From DASSFZ01 sp035283185 (GTDB lineage: Bacteria; Chloroflexota; Anaerolineae; Fen-1058): a stretch of 64,000 nt of DNA. The DNA lies in NCBI GenBank assembly GCA_035283185.1, contig DATEUJ010000183.1, forward strand, positions 15,185 through 79,184, given 5' to 3'. Made by a program: the position numbers and the translations under genes. This document shows, one piece after another, positions 7,294 through 16,151 of the stretch. Each line of letters starts with the position of its first letter. The stretch's first letter is position 1. The notes under the pieces were generated by a model. That model saw nothing but the letters and a program-made list of their open reading frames with translations, was not told the origin of the DNA and made no database searches.

Positions 7294-8760
7294 ATGCGCG
7301 TCGAACTGCGAGACATCCACAAACACTTCGGGCCGGTGCGTGCCAATGACGGCGTCACGCTGACAGTCGAGGCCGGCACGCTGCACGGCTTGCTCGGCGA
7401 AAACGGCGCGGGCAAATCCACGCTGATGAAAATTCTGTCCGGGTTCCAGCCCGCCGATTCCGGCGAGATCGTCCTCGACGGCAAGCCAGCCCGCATCCGT
7501 TCGCCCGTCGATGCGATCCGTCACGGTGTCGGCATGCTGCATCAGGACCCGTTGGTCTTTTTGCCGTTCAAGGTGATCGACAATTTCATGCTCGGCAGTC
7601 CGGGATCGCTGCGTCTCGATCACGCCTCGGCCGAGCGCGAGTTGAAGCGGCTGTGCGACCAGTTCGGCTTTGCGCTCGATCCCGACACGCCCGCCCGAGC
7701 GTTGACGGTGGGCGAGCGGCAGCAACTCGAGATTGTACGGCTGCTTTGGCTTGGCGCACGCGTGCTGATCCTCGACGAGCCGACGACGGGCATCTCGGCT
7801 CCGCAGCGCGTCAAGCTGTTCGAGACGCTGCGGGCGCTCGCGGCACAGGGCATGAGCGTGATCTTCGTGTCGCATAAGCTGGAAGAGGTCGAGGCGCTGT
7901 GCGGCAAGGTCACCGTGATGCGGCGAGGCAAGGTCGTCGGCGAGGCGGACCTGCCATGCCCGGTGGAGTGGCTGGTCGAGCTGATGTTCGGACAGATTGT
8001 CGTGCCAGGCGGGCGGTTGCCGGTCAAACAGGGTGAGCCAATGCTGCTGCTCGATCACGTCAGCCTGCGCGATCACCTGCTGTCGATCGACGATCTGTCG
8101 CTGAGTGTGAACGCTGGCGAAGTGATTGGCCTGGCCGGGCTGGAAGGCAGCGGCCAGCGCACACTGCTGCGCGCCTGCGCCGGCTTGCTCCGGCCGTCTT
8201 CCGGACGCATACACATCGGCGGGCGCGAGCTGACCGGTCATTCTTACCGCGAGTTCTTATCGGTGGGTGTCCACTATTTGCCGGCTGGCCGCCTCGAAGA
8301 AGGGTTGGTCGCTGGGATGACGCTGGCGGAACACTTCGTGCTGGCCGGTGGTGACCGGCGCTTTTTCGTCGATTGGGCAGGCGCACATCAGCGCGCCGAA
8401 GACACCATCCAATTCTTCGAAATTAAGGGGCGACCCACTTCCATGGCTGAGGCGCTGTCGGGCGGCAACCAGCAGCGTCTATTGTTGGCGATGTTCCCTC
8501 CGAAGCTGAAGCTGCTGTTAATGGAACACCCCACGCGCGGACTGGACGTCGAATCCGCGAACTGGGTGTGGGTGCAGTTGCTGGCCCGGCGCGCCCACGG
8601 CACAGCGATAGTATTTGCCTCCGCCGATTTGGACGAGTTGCTGCAGTACGGCGATCGGATCATGGTTTTCTTCGCCGGGCGCGTGCTGAATGTGCTGAAC
8701 GCGTCGGAGACAAACGTGGAGCAGCTCGGGTATCTGATTGGGGGAAAGCAAGTTGCGTGA
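7294..8760 (+). CDS. Tandem-domain ABC ATPase of BMP-type importer (system 1)
   Basis: The 488-residue protein has two nucleotide-binding domains, like sugar/nucleoside importer ATPases (RbsA/NupA type). Domain 1 shows Walker A GENGAGKS (about 34-41), signature LTVGERQ and Walker B LILDEP. Domain 2 has the usual degenerate Walker A (GLEGSGQR), signature LSGGNQQR and a Walker B ending LLMEHPTRGLD. I chose the ATG at 7294 (MRVELRD), since earlier in-frame codons lie in hairpin and heptad-repeat DNA. It energises the permeases downstream. Confidence 0.9.
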   Translation: MRVELRDIHKHFGPVRANDGVTLTVEAGTLHGLLGENGAGKSTLMKILSGFQPADSGEIVLDGKPARIRSPVDAIRHGVGMLHQDPLVFLPFKVIDNFMLGSPGSLRLDHASAERELKRLCDQFGFALDPDTPARALTVGERQQLEIVRLLWLGARVLILDEPTTGISAPQRVKLFETLRALAAQGMSVIFVSHKLEEVEALCGKVTVMRRGKVVGEADLPCPVEWLVELMFGQIVVPGGRLPVKQGEPMLLLDHVSLRDHLLSIDDLSLSVNAGEVIGLAGLEGSGQRTLLRACAGLLRPSSGRIHIGGRELTGHSYREFLSVGVHYLPAGRLEEGLVAGMTLAEHFVLAGGDRRFFVDWAGAHQRAEDTIQFFEIKGRPTSMAEALSGGNQQRLLLAMFPPKLKLLLMEHPTRGLDVESANWVWVQLLARRAHGTAIVFASADLDELLQYGDRIMVFFAGRVLNVLNASETNVEQLGYLIGGKQVA

Positions 8761-8770
8761 AGCGCGGTAC

Positions 8771-8824
8771 GCCTGTCCTGCGAAGTCCCCGACCGAAGGG
8801 AGCGGGGAGCGAAGTCGAAGGATG
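8771..8824. repeat. Dispersed palindromic repeat, family A, copy 1
   Basis: Core TCCCCGACCG...AGCGGGGAGC flanked by CGAAG and CGAAGG ends. Near-identical copies occur at 9894, 11083 and 46838, the last inside feoB. Here it is intergenic, just after the ATPase stop. Confidence 0.8.
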
Positions 8825-8831
8825 AAACGCC

Positions 8832-8868
8832 CACGCTTCACGCTTTACGTTTTACGCTTTACGCTCGG
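8832..8868. repeat. Heptad tandem repeat (CGCTTTA-like)
   Basis: Five 7-nt units CGCTTCA, CGCTTTA, CGTTTTA, CGCTTTA and CGCTCGG. A related run with CGTTTTA/CGTTTCA is at 46078-46103. Confidence 0.7.
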
Positions 8869-8877
8869 AGTCAACGC

Positions 8878-9975
8878 ATGACCGCATTGAGACGGGTGGG
8901 GCCGGGTCTGCTTCCGGTCCTTCTTGCCGTAGCGTTCGCCTTGGTGCTCCTGTTGCTCGTCGGCGCGGCGCCCCTGCAGGCGTTCCAACACCTGATCGAG
9001 GGTGCGTTTGGGACGCCGGAGAAGATTTCGGACACGCTAATGGCTTGGGTGCCGCTGGTCTTGTGCGCATCTGGCCTGCTGATCACGTTCGCCGCAGGTT
9101 TGTGGAACATTGGCATCGAGGGGCAGATCGTCTTCGGGGCCATCGCCGCAGCGTGGGTCGCGCGGGAAGTGAAAACCCCGGCCGAGGTGCTCATTCCACT
9201 CACGATGATCGGCGGGATCGCCGGCGGCGTCGCGTGGGGACTTCTGGTCGGCGGGCTGCGCACCTTTGGCAAGGTCAATGAAATCTTCGGCGGGCTGGGC
9301 TTAAATTTCGTCGCCATCGGCCTGACGATCTATCTGATCATCGGGACCTGGAAGCGTGCGGGTATCGCCTCGACGAGCGGCACGGATACGTTCCCGCGCG
9401 AGGCATGGCTGCCCACGCTTGAAGGTCTGCGGCTGGCGCCGCTGGCGATCGTCCTGGCGATAGCCGCCGTGATCGTCGTATACGTGCTACTGCGCGGCAC
9501 GCTGTTCGGCCTGCGACTGAACGCCGTGGGCAAGAACATGCGCAGCGCGTTTCTGCTGGGCATACCCACCCACCGCTACATGTTGATCGCCTTCGCGCTG
9601 TGCGGCGGATTCGCCGGGCTGGCTGGCGCGATTCAGGCTACAGGCTTTCATCACAAGCTCGTGCCCGCCATATCAGGCGGCTACGGCTACCTTGGCATTC
9701 TCGTCGCGCTGCTGGCAGGCTTCCGCGCGGCCTGGATCGCGCCGATTGCGCTATTCTTTGCGATGATCACCGTCGGGAGCACGCAATTGCAGTTGCGGCT
9801 CAACCTGGACTCGTCGCTAGGGGGCGTGCTGCAGGGCACGTTGGTTCTGTTTGTGCTCTTGGCCCGCGGCTGGCAAGAAAAGAGAAAGATGAAGCCTGTC
9901 CTGCGAAGTCCCCGACCGGAGGGAGCGGGGAGCGCAGTCGAAGGAGCGGAACCCCCGCTGCGCGAGGGCAGGTGA
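8878..9975 (+). CDS. ABC importer permease, BMP-type (system 1, first permease)
   Basis: The 365-residue protein is a hydrophobic permease of the branched-chain amino acid/ribose type used with BMP binding proteins. The core includes TFAAGLWNIGIEGQI (family signature) and a late GLAGAIQATGFHHKLV region, with eight or more membrane helices. GGAG precedes the ATG. The last 27 or so residues (from KPVLRSPRP on) are encoded entirely by repeat families A and C, so the native tail was probably replaced when those repeats landed. Confidence 0.88.
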   Translation: MTALRRVGPGLLPVLLAVAFALVLLLLVGAAPLQAFQHLIEGAFGTPEKISDTLMAWVPLVLCASGLLITFAAGLWNIGIEGQIVFGAIAAAWVAREVKTPAEVLIPLTMIGGIAGGVAWGLLVGGLRTFGKVNEIFGGLGLNFVAIGLTIYLIIGTWKRAGIASTSGTDTFPREAWLPTLEGLRLAPLAIVLAIAAVIVVYVLLRGTLFGLRLNAVGKNMRSAFLLGIPTHRYMLIAFALCGGFAGLAGAIQATGFHHKLVPAISGGYGYLGILVALLAGFRAAWIAPIALFFAMITVGSTQLQLRLNLDSSLGGVLQGTLVLFVLLARGWQEKRKMKPVLRSPRPEGAGSAVEGAEPPLREGR

Positions 9976-9980
9976 TGAGG
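9894..9980. repeat. Repeat family A copy 2 joined to family C copy 1, inside a permease gene
   Basis: A family A element (9894-9945) is followed at once by a family C-type piece (CCCCCGCTGCGCGAGGGCAG). Both are translated as the C-terminus of the permease, whose stop codon lies in the family C part. Confidence 0.7.
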
Positions 9981-10045
9981 GCCGAAGCGCAGACGCTGGG
10001 GGACTTCATCCCGCAAAGCGATCCCTCATCCTTCTAGGAGTTGGC

Positions 10046-10987
10046 ATGGAAGCTGCCCTCGCCTCGATCCTGTTGGCTTCGGCGCCGCTGATCTTCGCGA
10101 CGATCGGTGAGACCATAACCGAGAAATCCGGCATAATCAACCTCTCGCTGGACGGCAGCATTCTCCTCTCGGCGATGATCGGCTTCGCGGCGGCCTACCT
10201 CACGGGTAACGTTTGGCTGGGCTTCGTGGCGGCGGCGATCGTGTCGCTGCTCGTCGCACTGCTGGTCGCGTACGCCAGCATTTCACTGCGGCTCAACCAG
10301 GTCGCGGTAGGTTTCGTCCTGACGCTGCTATGCGCCGATCTCAGCTCATTCTTGGGCAATCCCTTCGTGCGGATTCAAGGCCCGTCGGTGCCACACATGC
10401 CCATTCCGATCCTCGAGGACATTCCGTTCCTGGGGCCAATCTTGTTTGACCAGGACCCGGTCGTGTACGCCAGCATCCTGACGATCATTGCGGCCTACTT
10501 GTTCGTGTTCAGGACGCGACGCGGGCTGGAATTGCAGGGCATGGGCGAGCGGCCCGAGGCGGCGCATGCACGCGGTATCCCCGTCAACCGGATGCGTTAT
10601 GTGTACGCGGCCGTTGGGGGGGCGCTGGTCGGCATCGCCGGTGCGGCGTACTCGCTCGACGTGAAATTGGGCTGGTCCTATCGGCATACGGCCGGCCTCG
10701 GCTGGATCGCACTGGCGATCGTGATCTTCGGCGGCTGGCATCCTGTTCGCGCGGCATTCGGCGCGTATCTGTTCGGCGCTTTGCAGGTTCTGGCCTTGAA
10801 ACTGCAGCCTGTGTTGCCGAACCTGTCACAGGTGCTGTCGATTCTGCCCTTCCCGTTGATGATCTTCACCTTGTTTCTGGTGTCCAGTGACTCGATCGGG
10901 CGACTGCTGGATCGCTGGCCTACCGTGCGCGGCGTCTTGCGTAGCGAACCGCCGTCCGCGCTGGGGACGCATTTTGAGCAGGAGTAA
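10046..10987 (+). CDS. ABC importer permease, BMP-type (system 1, second permease)
   Basis: The 313-residue hydrophobic protein has the permease-2 signature ATIGETITEKSGIINLSLDGSI near its N-terminus. It ends with the conserved LGWIALAIVIFGGWHPVRAAFGAYLFG block. It should form the heterodimeric channel with the product of the gene at 8878. TAGGAG precedes the ATG. Length is normal for the family. Confidence 0.92.
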   Translation: MEAALASILLASAPLIFATIGETITEKSGIINLSLDGSILLSAMIGFAAAYLTGNVWLGFVAAAIVSLLVALLVAYASISLRLNQVAVGFVLTLLCADLSSFLGNPFVRIQGPSVPHMPIPILEDIPFLGPILFDQDPVVYASILTIIAAYLFVFRTRRGLELQGMGERPEAAHARGIPVNRMRYVYAAVGGALVGIAGAAYSLDVKLGWSYRHTAGLGWIALAIVIFGGWHPVRAAFGAYLFGALQVLALKLQPVLPNLSQVLSILPFPLMIFTLFLVSSDSIGRLLDRWPTVRGVLRSEPPSALGTHFEQE

Positions 10988-11010
10988 GACAGCGACTTTC
11001 CGGCGGATCG

Positions 11011-11060
11011 ACCCCGCTGGGCGCCCCGCTGGGCGGGGGGCAAGCACGGGCGCAAGCAGC
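11011..11060. repeat. Dispersed palindromic repeat, family B, copy 1
   Basis: CCCCGCTGGGC is present twice in tandem, followed by GGGGGGCAAGCA and CGCAAGCAGC. Other copies are at 12341, 14478 and 29761 (the last reversed, inside a coding sequence). Confidence 0.7.
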
Positions 11061-11082
11061 AGATTTCGAAAGCCGGACCCAG

Positions 11083-11134
11083 GCCTGTCCTGCGAGGTCC
11101 CCGACCGGAGGGAGCGGGGAGCGCAGTCGAAGGA
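11083..11134. repeat. Dispersed palindromic repeat, family A, copy 3
   Basis: It is nearly identical to the copy at 9894. It ends in AAGGA exactly at the ATG of the next permease gene, so it supplies that gene's immediate upstream region. Confidence 0.8.
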
Positions 11135-12385
11135 ATGGTTAGATTGAACGAGCCTATGCTCGATAGGGTCGCCTCATCTCCCCGCCGCATCCGTGCGCCT
11201 CATTTCGACTGGCGCGACGTGGCGCTCCGCGCACTCACCCCGATCCTCGCCGTGCTCGCGGCGATGCTCGTCGGCGCGATTCTCCTGCTGCTGCTGGGCG
11301 TTAACCCGATTGAAGCGTACGCGGCGATGATCGGCGGCGCGCTGGGTGACGTCTCGGGTCTCACTCAGTTGGTGGTCAAGGCCACGCCACTGCTCCTCGT
11401 CGCGCTCGGCATCGTTATCGCCTTCCGCGCCAGCGTGATCAACATCGGCGGCGAGGGCCAGATCATCCTGGGCGCACTGGCGGGAACTTGGTTTGCGTTG
11501 ACATTTCGAATGTGGCCATCCTGGCTGTTGATCCCGACGACGATGGGCGTTGGCTTCCTGGCCGGGGCATTCTGGGGCTTCATCCCCGGTATCCTCAAGG
11601 CCCGCCTGAACGTGAACGAGATCCTCAGCACCGTAATGCTGAACGCCATCGCGCTGCAACTCATGAACTACCTGTTGCGTGGCCCGATGATCGATCCGGC
11701 CGGCGTCGCGGCCGGCACGTATCTGGCCCAGTCGGAGCGGCTGCCGGACAACGTGTGGCTGCCGCGCCTGGTGCCGCAGACCTTGCTCCACACCGGCGCG
11801 ATCCTGGCCGTGATCCTGGCCGTGCTGGTCTACGTCTTTTTGTGGCGCACGACGATCGGCTATCGTATCCGCGCGGTGGGTCTCAACCCGGATGCTTCAC
11901 GCTACGCCGGCATTCGCGTGCCGTTTCACCAGGCGCTGGCGCTGACGCTGGCGGGTGGATTCGCCGGGCTGGCCGGTGTGATCGAAGTCATCGGCGTGCA
12001 GCACCGGCTCCTGCAAGGCATCACCAGCGGCTACGGCTTCACCGGCATTGTGGCAGCGCTGTTCGGCGGCCTGCACCCGATCGGCGCGATACCGGCCTCG
12101 TTTCTGTTCGGCGTGCTGCTCGTGGGCGCGGACAAGATGCAGCGTGCCGTGCAGGTGCCTTCGGCGCTGATCGGCACGCTGCTCGGCTTGATTGTATTGT
12201 TCGTCGTCGGGTCTGCCTATCTGTCGCGCCGCTGGGCCGCGCGTCGCGCCATCGAGGTGGCAGCGGAGGAGAACATGCCGGCCGAAGGCGGGACCCTGCC
12301 GGCCGAAGGCGCCAGCGCGGATCCGGTGAGGCGCAGCACCGCTGCGTGCGCCCCACCCAGCGGGGTGGAACCCAGTCATGAGTGA
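11135..12385 (+). CDS. ABC importer permease, BMP-type (system 2, first permease)
   Basis: The 416-residue membrane protein has the family signature IAFRASVINIGGEGQII (about 88-104) and the late LTLAGGFAGLAGVIEVIGVQ region. It pairs with the next gene. The N-terminal 25 residues are hydrophilic; ATG at 11156 is an alternative start. The tail after the last helix is long, and its last dozen residues (AACAPPSGVEP) are encoded by a family B repeat. It overlaps the following gene by 8 nt. Confidence 0.88.
   Translation: MVRLNEPMLDRVASSPRRIRAPHFDWRDVALRALTPILAVLAAMLVGAILLLLLGVNPIEAYAAMIGGALGDVSGLTQLVVKATPLLLVALGIVIAFRASVINIGGEGQIILGALAGTWFALTFRMWPSWLLIPTTMGVGFLAGAFWGFIPGILKARLNVNEILSTVMLNAIALQLMNYLLRGPMIDPAGVAAGTYLAQSERLPDNVWLPRLVPQTLLHTGAILAVILAVLVYVFLWRTTIGYRIRAVGLNPDASRYAGIRVPFHQALALTLAGGFAGLAGVIEVIGVQHRLLQGITSGYGFTGIVAALFGGLHPIGAIPASFLFGVLLVGADKMQRAVQVPSALIGTLLGLIVLFVVGSAYLSRRWAARRAIEVAAEENMPAEGGTLPAEGASADPVRRSTAACAPPSGVEPSHE
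12341..12368. repeat. Dispersed palindromic repeat, family B, copy 2 (in CDS)
   Basis: GCTGCGTGCGCCCCACCC then AGCGGGGTGG is family B in reverse orientation. It lies in-frame in the C-terminal codons of the permease gene. Confidence 0.65.
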
Positions 12386-13310
12386 TCTTTTCACACTGCC
12401 CGTCTTCATCGGCGTCCTCACTTCGGCTATCCGTCTGGCGACGCCGTATTTGTACGCCTCGATCGGCGAGACGTTCGCGCAGCTGTCCGGCGTCGTGAAC
12501 CTCGGCGTGGACGGCATCATGCTCATGGGCGCATTCTCCGGATTCTACGTTGCGCTGAATACCGGCGACCTGTGGCTGGGGGTGGCTGCGGCGGCGGTCG
12601 TCGGGCTGCTCATGGGTCTCTTGATGTCCGTGATCAGCGTCACGCTGAAGGCCGAGCAGGGTATCAGCGGCATCGGGTTATACCTCTTCGGGCTGGGCCT
12701 GTCGAGCCTGCTGTACAAGGAGGCGATCGGCACGGTCAAGACCATCGACGGCTTTCCGACGGTGAAGATTCCGGTGCTCGGAGACATCCCCATCGTCGGC
12801 GAGATCGTCTTCCAGCAGAGCCTGCCGGTGTATGGCGCGTTCCTGCTGGTGCCACTCGCCTGGCTCTTTTTGAACAGAACGACCTGGGGACTCAAGATCA
12901 AGTCAGTCGGTCAGAACCCGGCGGCGGCCGACTCGTTGGGTGTGAGCGTGAACGCGGTGCGCTACTTCTGTGTATGCCTGGGCGCAATCCTCTCCGGGAT
13001 CGCCGGCGCTTCGCTGTCGCTTGCGCTGCTCAATCTCTTTCAGGAGAATCTCACCGCCGGGCTGGGTTTCATCGCCGTGGCGCTGGTGTACTTTGGCGGG
13101 TGGCGGCCGTTGGGCATATTGGCCGGCGCGCTCCTCTTCAGCACTGTCAACGCGCTGCAGTTGTGGATGCAGGTACTGGGGTTCCAGATTGCGCCCGAGC
13201 TGGCCGTCATGCTACCATACATACTGACGATCGCCGTTCTGGCTGTGACCGTAAGTCGCGTGCGCCAGCCGGCTGCGCTGAACAAGCCCTTTGAGCGCGG
13301 TGAAGGCTGA
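12378..13310 (+). CDS. ABC importer permease, BMP-type (system 2, second permease)
   Basis: The 310-residue protein carries the second-permease signature YASIGETFAQLSGVVNLGVDG near the N-terminus. The GLGFIAVALVYFGGWRPLG block is near the C-terminus. The ATG overlaps the end of the preceding permease gene, so translation is probably coupled. With the lipoprotein at 13420 and ATPase at 14544 it completes a second importer. Confidence 0.92.
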   Translation: MSDLFTLPVFIGVLTSAIRLATPYLYASIGETFAQLSGVVNLGVDGIMLMGAFSGFYVALNTGDLWLGVAAAAVVGLLMGLLMSVISVTLKAEQGISGIGLYLFGLGLSSLLYKEAIGTVKTIDGFPTVKIPVLGDIPIVGEIVFQQSLPVYGAFLLVPLAWLFLNRTTWGLKIKSVGQNPAAADSLGVSVNAVRYFCVCLGAILSGIAGASLSLALLNLFQENLTAGLGFIAVALVYFGGWRPLGILAGALLFSTVNALQLWMQVLGFQIAPELAVMLPYILTIAVLAVTVSRVRQPAALNKPFERGEG

Positions 13311-13419
13311 ATGATACGGCTTGAACTGATTCGGACAGAAACGGAGGTGACCGGCCACAGATTCAGACCCGGATCGCGACGCACCGCTTTCGAATCTCAC
13401 ATTCTGAGGAGAGGATAGA

Positions 13420-14421
13420 ATGACCCCGCGACGCTTTTGGATTCCGCTGCTGTTGGTCGCGCTGCTGGCTTCGGCCTGCGGCGGCGGGGCGGCGACGACC
13501 GCGCCCGCCGCAGCCGAGCCGTTCCGCATCGCCGTGGTGATGCCCAGCGCCACGAATGACATGGCATTCAGCCAGTCAATGTACTCGGCGTTACTCGCCG
13601 TGCAGGCCGAGATGGGTGGTCCGTCGGCAGTCGAGATCGCCTATTCGGAAGGCATGTTCAACGTGCCTGACGCGGCGGCCGCCCTTCGCGATTATGCCAG
13701 CAAGGGCTACGATTTGGTGATCGGGCACGGCTCGCAGTATGGCTCGTCGGTTCAGGAGATCGCGCCGGACTTCCCCGACACGAGCTTCGCCTGGGGCACC
13801 GACGTCAACACCTTCGGCCTGCCCAACGTGTTCGCGTACACGGCGGCGGCCGAGGAAGGCGGCTACGTGAATGGCGTTCTGGCGGCCGAGCTGACCGAGA
13901 GCGAGCAAATCGGCGTCACCGGTCCGATTGAAGTCGGCGACGCCAAGACCTACATCGACGGGTTCGTGCAGGGTGTGCAGGCCACCGATCCGGACGTCGA
14001 AGTCGCCAAGACCTGGACCGGCTCGTTCTCGGATGTGGCGCTCATGGCAGAAGCCGCGAAGACCCACATCGCGGCCGGCGCAGACGCGCTCACTGGCTCG
14101 TCGCAATCGGTGGTCGGCTCGATTGGCGCAGCTAAGGAAGCGGGCGGCGTGCTGTGGTTCGGCACGCAACAGGATCAGGCTTCGCTGGCGCCCGAACTGG
14201 TTGTCGCCAGCCAGGTCTATGACTGGGCCCCCTTCATCAAGGAGATGATCGAGAAGCACAAGGCAGGCACACTGGGTGGTGAGGTCTTCACGCTGCACCT
14301 GGCGAACGATGGCCTGAAGATCGCGTTTAACCCGCAGTACGACCTGCCGCCTGCAGTCAAGGCGGCTGCCGACGCTGCCATCGAGGGCATCAAGAACGGC
14401 ACGATCAAGGTCGAGCCGTAG
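13420..14421 (+). CDS. BMP family lipoprotein (system 2 binding protein)
   Basis: The 333-residue protein has a lipoprotein signal (LASAC, Cys21) and a PnrA/BMP domain: FRIAVVMPS, TNDMAFSQSMY, and a VIGHGSQYG segment typical of the family. It has only a short Ala/Thr linker, unlike the system 1 protein. GAGGAGAGG precedes the ATG. Gene order differs from system 1 (permeases first, then binding protein and ATPase). The two systems are therefore not a simple head-to-tail duplication, and may have different ligands. Confidence 0.9.
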   Translation: MTPRRFWIPLLLVALLASACGGGAATTAPAAAEPFRIAVVMPSATNDMAFSQSMYSALLAVQAEMGGPSAVEIAYSEGMFNVPDAAAALRDYASKGYDLVIGHGSQYGSSVQEIAPDFPDTSFAWGTDVNTFGLPNVFAYTAAAEEGGYVNGVLAAELTESEQIGVTGPIEVGDAKTYIDGFVQGVQATDPDVEVAKTWTGSFSDVALMAEAAKTHIAAGADALTGSSQSVVGSIGAAKEAGGVLWFGTQQDQASLAPELVVASQVYDWAPFIKEMIEKHKAGTLGGEVFTLHLANDGLKIAFNPQYDLPPAVKAAADAAIEGIKNGTIKVEP

Positions 14422-14437
14422 ACAGGCTCAATACATA

Positions 14438-14523
14438 GCCACGGAGTCATGGAGACACCGAGCAGTCAATCCTTCTCCCCCGCGGCGCGGGGCGCAAGCA
14501 GCGTGCCTCTGTGTCTCCGTGGC
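14438..14523. repeat. Large inverted repeat between binding-protein and ATPase genes (system 2), with family B copy 3
   Basis: The outer arm GCCACGGAG (14438-14446) pairs with CTCCGTGGC (14515-14523). GGAGACAC/GTGTCTCC offers an alternative pairing. Inside is a perfect GC hairpin CCCCGCG-G-CGCGGGG (14478-14492) followed by CGCAAGCAGCGTG, which is family B. No T-run is present. The CTCTGTGTCTCCGTGG motif also occurs at 39545. Confidence 0.65.
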
Positions 14524-14543
14524 AAATGGACGACCGTTGTGCC

Positions 14544-16097
14544 ATGACCTCCATCGGCCTGCCACCTTCGCACGCTGCGCGTCGGATCAATCGCGTCGAG
14601 ATGCGCGGAATCGTCAAGCGCTTCCCTGGCGTGCTCGCGAACGCAGGCGTAACCTTCGACGCGAGCGCGGGCGAGGTGCACGCCCTGCTCGGCGAGAACG
14701 GCGCCGGCAAGAGCACGCTGATGCGGCAACTGTACGGCCTGTACCAGCCGGATGAAGGCGAAATCCTGATCGACGGGCGGCCGCACGTCTTTCGCTCCCC
14801 GGCCGATGCCATCCGCGCCGGCATCGGCATGATTCACCAGCATTTCATGCTCGTGCCGACGCTCACCGTGGCGGAGAATGTCGCGCTAGGGTTGCGCTCG
14901 TCGCGCGAACCGCTGCTCGACCTCGACAAAGTGTCGGCGCGCATCCGGGCGCTGGCACAGGCGTATGGCCTCAAAGTGGATCCGAATGCGGTCATCTGGC
15001 AACTGGCCGTTGGCGAACAGCAGCGCGTGGAGATTGTGAAGGCGCTGTATCGGGGCGCAAGCCTGATCATCCTCGACGAGCCGACGGCGGTCTTGACGCC
15101 GCAAGAGGTGGACGATCTGTTTGTCACGTTGAAGCGCATGGCCGCAGAAGGTCACGCTCTGATTTTCATCTCGCACAAGCTTCACGAAGTCATGTCGATC
15201 AGCGATCGTGTGACAGTCCTGCGCGACGGGCGCGTCGTCGGCACGCATCTCACTCGCTCCGTCACGCGCAGCCAGTTGGCGCAGATGATGGTCGGCCGTG
15301 AGCTCAAGCCGCTCGCGCCGCAAGAGTCACGCGCCAGAGACGTGCGACTGAAGGTCGAGTCGCTGCGCGCGCAAGGCGACCGCGGCACCGAAGTGCTGCG
15401 GGGCGTCGGTCTGGAAGTTCGCGCCGGAGAGATCGTCGGCGTGGCCGGCGTCTCCGGCAACGGCCAGCGCGAGTTGGCTGAATGCCTGGTCGGCCTGCGC
15501 AGGCATACCACCGGCCGCGTCTACCTGGACGGACGCGACATTACAGAGGCCTCGGCGCAGGAGCGGATGGCCGCCGGGCAGGCCTACATTCCAGAAGAGC
15601 GCATGCGCGACGGCGTGATCCGCGATTTCACTGTGCAGGAGAACCTGTTCCTGCGCGACCATGCCGCGCGGGATTACACGCGCGGCATCTTCATGAATTT
15701 CGGGGCGATGCGCGCGCGCGCCCGTGATCTGATCACCCGGTTCAACGTCAAGACACCTCGCCTGGACACACCCGTGAAGAACTTGTCCGGCGGCAATATC
15801 CAGAAACTGATTTTGGCGCGCGAGCTGTCGCGGCAGCCGAAAGTGCTGATCGCTTCGCAGCCGACGCGCGGGGTGGACATCGGCGCAACAGAGTACATCC
15901 ATCGACGTCTGCTCGAACAGCGCGATGCCGGCACGGCTATCCTGCTCGTCTCGGAAGATCTCGAAGAGATCCAGGCGCTCTCGGATCGGATCGCCGTGAT
16001 GTACGAAGGGCAGATCGTGGGCATCGTCGATCGAGGCCAGGCGACGCCGCAGGAACTAGGCCTACTGATGGCGGGCATCACGCGCACCAGCGTTTGA
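14544..16097 (+). CDS. Tandem-domain ABC ATPase of BMP-type importer (system 2)
   Basis: The roughly 517-residue ATPase has two NBDs. Domain 1 has GENGAGKS, the signature-like LAVGEQQR and LIILDEPTAVLTPQE. Domain 2 has GVSGNGQR, LSGGNIQK and VLIASQPTRGVD. This is the standard pattern for nucleoside importer ATPases. The start is uncertain: 14544 is the first ATG past the repeat DNA, 14526 and 14601 are alternatives, and none has a clear Shine-Dalgarno. Confidence 0.88.
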   Translation: MTSIGLPPSHAARRINRVEMRGIVKRFPGVLANAGVTFDASAGEVHALLGENGAGKSTLMRQLYGLYQPDEGEILIDGRPHVFRSPADAIRAGIGMIHQHFMLVPTLTVAENVALGLRSSREPLLDLDKVSARIRALAQAYGLKVDPNAVIWQLAVGEQQRVEIVKALYRGASLIILDEPTAVLTPQEVDDLFVTLKRMAAEGHALIFISHKLHEVMSISDRVTVLRDGRVVGTHLTRSVTRSQLAQMMVGRELKPLAPQESRARDVRLKVESLRAQGDRGTEVLRGVGLEVRAGEIVGVAGVSGNGQRELAECLVGLRRHTTGRVYLDGRDITEASAQERMAAGQAYIPEERMRDGVIRDFTVQENLFLRDHAARDYTRGIFMNFGAMRARARDLITRFNVKTPRLDTPVKNLSGGNIQKLILARELSRQPKVLIASQPTRGVDIGATEYIHRRLLEQRDAGTAILLVSEDLEEIQALSDRIAVMYEGQIVGIVDRGQATPQELGLLMAGITRTSV

Positions 16098-16151
16098 ATC
16101 GCACGAAACGCGCATGAGCCAGGACCAGCGAAACACCGCTGAACGGGGTTT

